Assembly (NCBI GenBank): GCA_019747615.1
Contig: JAIEQQ010000317.1
Location: 1-5,795 of the forward strand
Source of the DNA: Phycisphaerales bacterium
Lineage (GTDB): Bacteria; Planctomycetota; Phycisphaerae; Phycisphaerales; UBA1924
Direction of reading: 5' to 3'
DNA length: 5,795 bases
Shown: positions 1 to 4,985 of the stretch, one piece after another
Position numbering within the stretch: position 1 is the first letter of the stretch
Layout: each line of letters opens with the position of its first letter
The notes under the pieces: model-generated
Told to the model about the DNA's origin: nothing
The model's input: only the letters and a program-made list of their open reading frames with translations
Database searches by the model: none
Position numbers and translations under genes: made by a program

Positions 1-81
1 CGCTCGCCACTGCTTCTGGACAGGGTCACACTCTCGCTCCGCTAGGGCCGCGTGGGTTGTTGCGTCATACGCTCTGACCCC

Positions 82-1203
82 ATGTCCACCTCACCCACGA
101 CCCCCTCGTCCCACTCATCCCCCCCCACCATCGCCATCGTCGGCGTCACCGGTGCCGTCGGGCGTGAGATGATCGATTGTCTCACCTCGCGAGGCTTCCG
201 GTTCGGGCGGATCAAAGCCCTCGCCTCCGCACGCTCCGCCGGCACCGTCATCGAAACCTCCGCCGGCCGCTTGACCGTCGAGGCCCTCGACGCCACGTCC
301 TTCGACGACGTCGATATCGCGTTGTTCTCCGCCGGCTCCGGCGTCTCAAAGCAGTTCGCCCCGCTGGCGGCGCGCAAGGGCGTCTGCGTCATCGACAACT
401 CCTCGGCATTCCGCATGGACGACACGATCCCGCTGATCGTGCCCGAGGTCAACGCCGCCGAGTTGCCGTCGCGCCAACCGGGCCAGCGGCTCGGCTGCAT
501 CATCGCGAACCCCAACTGCTCGGCGATCATCATGGTCGTGGCGCTCACGCCGCTGCATCGCGCCTTCGGCATCGAGCGCATCGTCGTGAGCACGTATCAG
601 GCCGCGAGCGGCGCCGGCGCTGCCGCGATGCAGGATCTGCAGGATCAGACCGCCAGCGTGCTGGCCGGCAAGCCCCCGTCGCCGAAGGTCTTCCACGAGC
701 CCTACGCCTTCAACCTCTTCAGCCACAACGCCAGCATCGAGGCCGACACGGGTCTCAACGGCGAAGAGGCCAAGATGATCGCCGAATCGCGCAAGATCTG
801 GCGCGATAGCTCCGTGCGAATCTCGCCGACGTGCGTCCGCGTGCCCGTCCTTCGCGCGCACGCCGAAGCCATCAACGTCACGCTCTCAACACCGACCACG
901 CTCGCGCATCTTCGCGAGGTGCTCGCTGTGGCGCTGGGCGTCACGCTTGTTGACGATCGCGCGAACAACCTGTTTCCCACGCCGCAGAAGGCCAGCGGCC
1001 AGGGCAACGTGCTGGTCGGTCGCCTCCGCGAAGATCCGAGCCAGACGCCCGCGCGTTTCGTGCCCGGCGCGCCGACCATCGGTTTTGATCTCTTCGTCGC
1101 CGGCGATCAGTTGCTCAAGGGCGCCGCCCTCAACGCAGTACAAATCGCCGAGCTCATGTTTCCGGAGTTCGCACGCCCTCAGAACGCCCCGGCCGGTCGC
1201 TGA
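82..1203 (+). CDS. asd: Aspartate-semialdehyde dehydrogenase
   Basis: The enzyme makes L-aspartate 4-semialdehyde from L-aspartyl-4-phosphate with NADPH in the cytoplasm, the branch point toward lysine/diaminopimelate, threonine and methionine. The 373-residue product has a Rossmann nucleotide-binding motif GVTGAVG (residues 21-27), the DNSSAFRMD phosphate-binding segment (about 105-113), the catalytic-cysteine motif NPNCSA with Cys146, the STYQAASGAG segment (about 170-179), NGEEAK with the substrate-binding Lys231, and RAHAEAIN with the conserved Arg258 and acid/base His260. NPNC and the overall spacing match the class of Asd found in Gram-positive bacteria and many other phyla, rather than the E. 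coli GGNC type. Length is slightly above the usual 330-350 because of a Ser/Thr/Pro-rich N-terminal extension of about 14 residues. ATG at 82 is chosen although no clear Shine-Dalgarno precedes it; an in-frame GTG at 52 would only add an unconserved peptide. The next gene is convergent, 3 bp away. Confidence 0.96.
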   Translation: MSTSPTTPSSHSSPPTIAIVGVTGAVGREMIDCLTSRGFRFGRIKALASARSAGTVIETSAGRLTVEALDATSFDDVDIALFSAGSGVSKQFAPLAARKGVCVIDNSSAFRMDDTIPLIVPEVNAAELPSRQPGQRLGCIIANPNCSAIIMVVALTPLHRAFGIERIVVSTYQAASGAGAAAMQDLQDQTASVLAGKPPSPKVFHEPYAFNLFSHNASIEADTGLNGEEAKMIAESRKIWRDSSVRISPTCVRVPVLRAHAEAINVTLSTPTTLAHLREVLAVALGVTLVDDRANNLFPTPQKASGQGNVLVGRLREDPSQTPARFVPGAPTIGFDLFVAGDQLLKGAALNAVQIAELMFPEFARPQNAPAGR

Positions 1204-1206
1204 CGC

Positions 1207-2382
1207 TCACGGGCAGCCGTCAAAGTACCGCGCGAAGAAGCAGTTGTAATCGCCCTCGGTCACGCCGTTGTTCGGCACGTCAGGGTTCCCCGGCAGCGGC
1301 GTGCCCTGGTCGTCGGCAATGTCGCAATACGCCAGCGCGTCAAAGTACCCGCCGAAGAACGCGTTGTAATCACCCTCGGTCACGCCGTTATTCGGCACGC
1401 CAGGGTTCCCCGGCAGCGGCGTGCCCTGATCATCCGCAATGTCCGCGGGGCAGAAGATCACCGTCAACTCCAGCCGCGGCGACACACTGAACGGGTTGAA
1501 TCGCGTGCCATACACCGGGTACACCACCGGCCCGGAGCCGAAATCGCTGGCCGGGTGCAACGAACTGACGATCAGATTCAACCGCCCCATCGCAAGCCCG
1601 CGCGCGATGTACTCTCGCACGCCCGGCGAGGCCAGCGACACCTCGAACCGCACGTCGCTCTGCGTCGGCACCGTCGCCCCCGGCGACACCGCTACGCCGC
1701 CCGGCGCGAACACCTGCGCGACGCTCAGCGCCTCGGGGTCAAACCGCACCGCGCCCGTCACGTTGTTGCTCACATCGCGCGATACGCCGCCGACGCCGCC
1801 GAAATCAATCGGGAACACGGCGCGATTGCCGCGTGCGAAGCCGACGGGGTCGAGCGTTGCAAACGGTGAGCTCTGCGTGTAGTTCAGCGCACTCCAAGGC
1901 TGGCCCGTCTGCGGCTGAAGGCCCCGATAGTCGCACGCAAACAGCTCGATCGGCCGCCCGGCGTCGGCGTCAACGGTCGCCGACGGGTCGCTCGGCGGCA
2001 GCGCGCTCGTCGCGGCGTCCGGCGTCGCATCAAACACCCAGCCCGGCGTGCCATCCTCCACCAGCACCCGCACCGTCAGCGTTACCGACGCGATGTTGTA
2101 CGCCCACGTCGGCCGGCCGCTGGGCACGGTTGCGCCGGTGTTAAAGCCCAACAGGTACTGCGCATCGCGATCGTCGAAGCCCTCGATCGTGCTGCCGATG
2201 GTGGTGAACGTTGAGGCGGTGGGCCGCGGGCCGGTGGGGCCGAACGGGTACATCCAGCGGTCCAGCGGCGGATTGGTCACCACGCCGGTGTAGACGGTTC
2301 CCGCGCCCGCGGCGCTGGTGCCGAGCAACAGGCCAAGGCCGAGCACACCGAGTCCGAAGCTGTGACGTGGCTTGAGTGGCAT
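1207..2382 (-). CDS. Secreted protein with two C-terminal dockerin-like repeats
   Basis: A 391-residue exported protein. Residues 1-27 form a Sec signal peptide: basic start (MPLKPRH), a Gly/Leu-rich hydrophobic core and an Ala/Gly-rich cleavage region near residue 27. Residues about 28-310 are Pro/Thr/Gly-rich and probably a beta-structured extracellular domain; I do not recognise the family. Residues 311-391 hold two nearly identical 40-residue units, each starting DIADDQGTPLPGNP (residues 314 and 354) and continuing PNNGVTEGDYN, then FF and YFD. They are flanked by Cys311, Cys353, Cys381 and Cys390, and the protein ends in GCP. This resembles the short Asp/Asn/Gly-rich dockerin-like tails of many Phycisphaerae exported proteins, which are thought to bind calcium and act in anchoring or assembly. 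The ATG is supported by AGGAG seven bases upstream (CTCCT at 2390-2394 on the + strand). Function of the main domain is unknown; a carbohydrate-binding or structural role is only a guess. Confidence 0.88.
   Translation of the reverse strand: MPLKPRHSFGLGVLGLGLLLGTSAAGAGTVYTGVVTNPPLDRWMYPFGPTGPRPTASTFTTIGSTIEGFDDRDAQYLLGFNTGATVPSGRPTWAYNIASVTLTVRVLVEDGTPGWVFDATPDAATSALPPSDPSATVDADAGRPIELFACDYRGLQPQTGQPWSALNYTQSSPFATLDPVGFARGNRAVFPIDFGGVGGVSRDVSNNVTGAVRFDPEALSVAQVFAPGGVAVSPGATVPTQSDVRFEVSLASPGVREYIARGLAMGRLNLIVSSLHPASDFGSGPVVYPVYGTRFNPFSVSPRLELTVIFCPADIADDQGTPLPGNPGVPNNGVTEGDYNAFFGGYFDALAYCDIADDQGTPLPGNPDVPNNGVTEGDYNCFFARYFDGCP
1218..1443 (-). repeat. Tandem 120-bp coding repeat (dockerin-like units)
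   Basis: Bases 1218-1323 and 1338-1443 are direct repeats with a period of exactly 120 bp (40 codons). By hand alignment 12 of 106 positions differ, about 89% identity. The arrangement encodes the two dockerin-like units of the secreted protein. Identity at the DNA level, including most third codon positions, suggests fairly recent duplication or continuing gene conversion between units. Confidence 0.9.
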
Positions 2383-2494
2383 GGCGAATCTCCTATTCAG
2401 CGGCGGCCGCGGCTCTGTCGGGATGCCTGCATGTTCGGTGGCCGAGGCTCCCCGGTTCGAGAGTGAGAGGAAGACAAGTGTACGGCAAAGGTTC

Positions 2495-2525
2495 TAGAAT
2501 ATCGCCCCACCGGGATTAATTCCCG
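2495..2525 (+). promoter_or_regulatory. Possible -10 element and operator-like dyad
   Basis: TAGAAT at 2495-2500 matches five of six bases of the sigma70 -10 consensus. Eleven bases further on, CGGGA (2511-2515) and TCCCG (2521-2525) form a perfect 5-bp inverted repeat around TTAAT. The octamer CACCGGGA that includes the left arm (2508-2515) recurs at 2546-2553. A dyad just past a -10 is where a repressor could bind, but the -35 (AAGACA) is poor and the site could serve either divergent gene or neither. Confidence 0.22.
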
Positions 2526-2647
2526 TCTGACACAAACCCACTCGACACCGGGAACCGAACAATGTACTCTACGAATCCGATGAAAGAGAACCGAAAGTCC
2601 AACGTTCAACAGCCGTAGATCTTTCACCCCCAGCCAAGCACTACTCG

Positions 2648-2686
2648 CCCCCGCAGTCCCCGCCCGTCCCAGGGCCCCCCGTCCCC
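2648..2686 (-). other. G-quadruplex-forming motif on the minus strand
   Basis: The plus strand carries six C-runs: 2648-2652, 2658-2661, 2663-2665, 2668-2670, 2675-2680 and 2683-2686, with gaps of 5, 1, 2, 4 and 2 bases. On the minus strand these are six runs of three or more G with loops no longer than five bases, which satisfies the usual G3+N1-7 quadruplex rule with runs to spare. A further pair of C6 runs lies at 2725-2730 and 2732-2737. The motif lies 71 bp before the pseudopilin start. Its role is unknown. Confidence 0.6.
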
Positions 2687-2722
2687 ATTTGGCAATCGGA
2701 AATTTGACCATTTGGACATTTG
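2685..2722. repeat. Short direct repeats CCATTTGG / CATTTG
   Basis: CCATTTGG occurs at 2685-2692 and again at 2708-2715, 23 bp apart, about two helical turns. The core CATTTG occurs a third time at 2717-2722. The repeats are an A/T-containing island within a C-rich tract 35-72 bp before the first pseudopilin start codon, a plausible place for a regulator. Chance occurrence is possible because the copies are short. Confidence 0.35.
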
Positions 2723-2756
2723 CTCCCCCCTCCCCCCGCGAACGGATCTCGCGAAT

Positions 2757-3665
2757 ATGAAGACCCAAGCCACCGAAACCCGCTGCCCGTTCCTGAAGCT
2801 CATGCGGATGGGTGGCTTCACGCTCATCGAGCTACTGGTGGTCATCGCGATCATCACGGTGCTCGTCGGCATTCTCGTGCCCTCGCTCAGCGCCGCTCGC
2901 CAGATGGCCAAGCAGACGCGCGAGCTCTCCGGCGGGCACCAGCTCTCGGTCGCGTATGACGCGTATTCCAACGACAACAAGGGCGAACTGATGCCCGGCT
3001 ACGCGCCGGCCTCGATGGTTTCCGGCGGGCCAAACTCGCTTCGCGCCGTGGATGACAAAGGTGCAAACGTTTCCGGCGTGATCGCACGCCGCTACCCGTG
3101 GCGCATCGCGCAGTACCTGGACTACAACATGTCCGGGCTCTATGACGACTATCGCGTGCTGGAAAGCTACCGCCAGCGGGCAGATTTCCAGTACGTCGCG
3201 AGCCTTTCGCCATCGCTGGGGCTCAACGCCGACTTCGTCGGCGGCAAGAGCGACCCGGGCTACGGCTTCAACGCCACCGCCCTGCGCACCTGGGGCAAGT
3301 GGTACGTCACGCGCAACCACGAGGTCCGCACGCCGTCGTCGCTGATCGTCTTCGCGTCGGCGCGCGGGCGCGATCCGTTCAACGCCACCAGCGGCGTGCA
3401 GCCGGGCTTCTACCTCGTCGATGCCCCGCGGTTCGACACTTCCCGCTGGGCCGATGGCCCGTTTGATCGCTCGACGCCGCCGGAGACCTACGGCTATCTG
3501 GACCCGCGCTGGAACGGCGGCGGCAGCAGCGGAACCTGCGTCGTCTCGTTCTTCGACGGTCACGGCTCGACGCTCTCGCTGGACGCCCTGCGCGACATGC
3601 GACTCTGGTCGAACCAAGCGACATCACCCGATTGGGGTGTAACGGCGAAGCTTCCGACGCCGTGA
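2757..3665 (+). CDS. Pseudopilin-like protein with class III leader (first of tandem pair)
   Basis: A 302-residue type II secretion/type IV pilin-like protein. A 20-residue leader ending in Gly-Gly precedes FTLIELLVVIAII (residues 21-33), so prepilin peptidase should cut between Gly20 and Phe21, with the conserved Glu at mature position 5 (Glu25). The hydrophobic helix runs to about residue 43 and is followed by a large periplasmic domain, well above the size of a classical pilin. Landmarks shared with the next gene are YSNDNKG (70-76), YPWRIAQYL (113-121), LGLNADFVGG (154-163), EVRTPSSLIVFASA (189-202), FFDGH (265-269) and DMRLWSNQATSPDW (280-293). The His of the H-X9-DG motif is absent; a Gly/Ser-rich five-residue insert lies before the DG. 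ATG 2757 has no good ribosome binding site; in-frame ATGs at 2802 and 2808 would give very short leaders. Probably inserted in the inner membrane as a pseudopilus component; the exact role is unknown. Confidence 0.88.
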   Translation: MKTQATETRCPFLKLMRMGGFTLIELLVVIAIITVLVGILVPSLSAARQMAKQTRELSGGHQLSVAYDAYSNDNKGELMPGYAPASMVSGGPNSLRAVDDKGANVSGVIARRYPWRIAQYLDYNMSGLYDDYRVLESYRQRADFQYVASLSPSLGLNADFVGGKSDPGYGFNATALRTWGKWYVTRNHEVRTPSSLIVFASARGRDPFNATSGVQPGFYLVDAPRFDTSRWADGPFDRSTPPETYGYLDPRWNGGGSSGTCVVSFFDGHGSTLSLDALRDMRLWSNQATSPDWGVTAKLPTP

Positions 3666-3769
3666 GCAATAGCAAAAACCCCTAGATTCTCTCGCATCGG
3701 GTAAGTTCCAAGCCTTTTTCTCGGTGGATACGGGCACGATGGCCCGATTTCTGGTAGAGTATATGGAAC

Positions 3770-3825
3770 TCGCCCGCGATTCTCGCGATGGCGAAGAGAT
3801 GGCAGACGTCGCCCGTTCTGGGCGA
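3770..3825 (+). promoter_or_regulatory. Pair of sequence-related stem-loops in the second pseudopilin's upstream region
   Basis: Hairpin 1 pairs TCGCC (3770-3774) plus CGCG (3775-3778) with CGCG (3784-3787) and GGCGA (3790-3794): nine base pairs, a two-base bulge (AT) and loop ATTCT. Hairpin 2 pairs TCGCCC (3809-3814) with GGGCGA (3820-3825) around loop GTTCT. Both begin TCGCCCG, contain TTCT in the loop and close with GGCGAAG (3790-3796 and 3821-3827), so they look like copies of one element. Neither is followed by a T-run, so they are not ordinary terminators. An mRNA leader structure or a protein-binding site is possible. Confidence 0.45.
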
Positions 3826-3853
3826 AGCCCGCCGACGCAAGTCCGATTCCCAC

Positions 3854-3859
3854 AGGGAG
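3854..3859 (+). promoter_or_regulatory. Ribosome binding site of the second pseudopilin
   Basis: AGGGAG lies eight bases before ATG 3868, a strong Shine-Dalgarno at good spacing. It fixes the start that gives a 10-residue prepilin leader. The first pseudopilin has no comparable site, so the two paralogues may be translated at very different rates. Confidence 0.75.
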
Positions 3860-3867
3860 TTTGAAGA

Positions 3868-4926
3868 ATGAAGACGAAGACCACGGCACGCGGCGCGTTC
3901 ACATTGATCGAACTTTTGGTCGTCATCGCGATCATCGCGCTGCTGATCTCGATCCTGTTGCCGGCACTGGGCAAGGCTCGTGCGCTCGCGAAGATGGCCA
4001 GAGAATCTGCGATCGCGCAGCAGCACATGGTGGCGTACCTCGGCTATTCGAGCGACAACAAGGCCGGTGTGTTGCCCGGCAACCTGCCGGAGATGACCAA
4101 GCCCGGAATGCCCGAGGGCCCGGCGTATGCAGGTGGCGTGATGCCGGGCTACACGCACTGGAGCTGGGCGCACACCAACCCCAATCAGTTCCACTTCAAG
4201 GTCTATGACGACAACAAGCAGTTGATGGAGAACTACGTGACCAAGCGCTGGCCGTGGCGTTTGGCTCCGTATCTCTCTGACAACGTGAAGGGACTGATCT
4301 TCGACGAGCCGACCTACCAAGAGGCTCGCAACTTGCCGCGCTGGATGAATACCGGCAACCCAAACGTTCCCGATTCGTCAAACCCGATGTTCTTCCAGGT
4401 GTTCGTGAGCCGCTATCCGGGGCTCGGATTGAACACGGTGTTCGTGGGCGGCGATTATGAGGCTGGCGCATTTGCCGACTTCAGCGGCCCGACGTCAGGC
4501 ACCGTCCGTCTTCGCAAGCGTTTCTACGTGCAGAGAACCGAAGAAGTGAAGAACTCGACGAAGCTGATCGCTTTTGCCTCCGCACAGAACATCTTCTCGA
4601 CCGGCGCTCTCTCCACCGCAGACACTCGAATTGTCCCTGGCCATCACCGCATCGAAGCACCGAGCGCGATGCGCCCGTGGCATGGTCACGCGGTGCCATC
4701 GAGCGAGCCGACGTGGTCGCTCACGACCATTCGCGCCCTTGAGAGCGGGCGTCGGCCGCGCGAGTACGGCTTCCTTGACTTCCGTCATCAGAAGATGACG
4801 GTCGCCGCCATGATGGACGGCCACGTTGAACCGCTCAAGCACTCCGACGTCACCGACATGCGTCGCTGGGCGAACGATGCGACGACGCCGGGCTGGACGT
4901 TCAACATCGCGGACTATCGGCAGTAA
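3868..4926 (+). CDS. Pseudopilin-like protein with H-X9-DG motif (second of tandem pair)
   Basis: A 352-residue paralogue of the preceding protein. The leader is ten residues, basic, ending Arg-Gly-Ala, followed by FTLIELLVVIAIIALLISILLP (11-32, shown here as landmark ends FTLIEL and ILLP). Glu15 is the conserved mature Glu5. The residue before the cut site is Ala10, not the usual Gly. The helix is followed by KAR-type basic residues and a periplasmic domain of about 300 residues. Shared landmarks are YSSDNKA (60-66), KRWPWRLAPYL (126-136), LGLNTVFVGG (186-195), EVKNSTKLIAFASA (226-239) and DMRRWANDATTPGW (330-343). His307, nine residues, then Asp317-Gly318 matches the H-X9-DG motif that accompanies prepilin-type N-termini in planctomycetes. 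Compared with its neighbour it has extra segments around residues 80-115 and 240-290. Likely an inner-membrane or pseudopilus component for secretion or pili; the specific partner and substrate are unknown. Confidence 0.92.
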   Translation: MKTKTTARGAFTLIELLVVIAIIALLISILLPALGKARALAKMARESAIAQQHMVAYLGYSSDNKAGVLPGNLPEMTKPGMPEGPAYAGGVMPGYTHWSWAHTNPNQFHFKVYDDNKQLMENYVTKRWPWRLAPYLSDNVKGLIFDEPTYQEARNLPRWMNTGNPNVPDSSNPMFFQVFVSRYPGLGLNTVFVGGDYEAGAFADFSGPTSGTVRLRKRFYVQRTEEVKNSTKLIAFASAQNIFSTGALSTADTRIVPGHHRIEAPSAMRPWHGHAVPSSEPTWSLTTIRALESGRRPREYGFLDFRHQKMTVAAMMDGHVEPLKHSDVTDMRRWANDATTPGWTFNIADYRQ

Positions 4927-4931
4927 AGAGT

Positions 4932-4957
4932 TGTGGCCGTTGCCACATTTCTTCGTT
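4932..4957 (+). terminator. Possible Rho-independent terminator after the second pseudopilin
   Basis: TGTGGC (4932-4937) and GCCACA (4942-4947) form a perfect six-base-pair stem with loop CGTT, followed by the T-rich tail TTTCTTCGTT. It starts five bases after the stop codon at 4924-4926. The stem is short and the tail is interrupted by C and G, so termination may be partial, letting some transcripts continue into the next gene. Confidence 0.45.
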
Positions 4958-4974
4958 AACATTCTTCAATATAT

Positions 4975-4979
4975 GGGAG
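4975..4979 (+). promoter_or_regulatory. Ribosome binding site of the cysteine-rich secreted protein
   Basis: GGGAG sits six bases before ATG 4986. It decides the start of a frame that has no stop before the window end. The preceding TA-rich segment (about 4968-4974) could contribute to a promoter, but no matching -35 was seen. Confidence 0.6.
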
Positions 4980-4985
4980 CGGGTC

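Larger units (their letters stand above)
2383..2756. other. Non-coding divergent intergenic region
   Basis: This 374-bp stretch separates the minus-strand dockerin-repeat gene from the plus-strand pseudopilin gene and should contain both promoters. The side next to the dockerin gene holds its ribosome binding site (2390-2394). Around 2471-2525 lies a weak sigma70-like pair for the plus strand (AAGACA at 2471-2476, 18-bp gap, TAGAAT at 2495-2500), followed by a small dyad. From about 2630 to 2737 the plus strand becomes extremely C-rich, interrupted by three CATTTG copies. Open frames across it on the minus strand (for example 2397-2768) have no recognisable motif and look spurious. Promoter assignments here are guesses. 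Confidence 0.6.
3666..3867 (+). other. Spacer between the pseudopilin genes with two related hairpins
   Basis: No gene is visible in these 202 bp. A weak hairpin, CGGGC (3731-3735) with GCCCG (3742-3746) followed by ATTTCT, might end transcription of the first pseudopilin, but its tail is poor. A TA-rich segment at 3755-3764 could be a -10 region, though no convincing -35 accompanies it. Two stronger stem-loops follow at 3770-3794 and 3809-3825, and then the ribosome binding site of the second gene. The size and the hairpins suggest the second gene has its own promoter or a structured leader. Confidence 0.5.

Noticed and set aside
52..81. GTG start extending asd by ten residues
   Set aside because: The added residues (MGCCVIRSDP) do not resemble Asd N-termini, and the known family begins just before the nucleotide-binding motif. 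ATG 82 is preferred, though neither start has a convincing ribosome binding site.
1..81. Promoter or RNA element at the left edge
   Set aside because: No clear -35/-10 pair, riboswitch-like structure or remnant of an upstream gene could be supported in these bases.
2680..2725. Sigma54-type promoter before the first pseudopilin
   Set aside because: TTGGCA at 2690-2695 suggested it, but there is no GC dinucleotide at the required spacing downstream.
2397..2768. Minus-strand open frame of 123 residues across the divergent region
   Set aside because: It has no recognisable domain, no credible ribosome binding site, overlaps the start of the pseudopilin gene and is made largely from C-rich non-coding sequence.
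2832..3617. Long minus-strand frame of 261 residues opposite the first pseudopilin
   Set aside because: Arg/Val/Ala-rich composition with no motifs; this is the expected antisense shadow of a GC-rich gene with strong third-position bias. The same applies to 3682-4320 and 346-861.
3731..3752. Hairpin CGGGC...GCCCG followed by ATTTCT as terminator of the first pseudopilin
   Set aside because: The stem is only five base pairs and the tail is not a real T-run, so I did not list it as a separate terminator.
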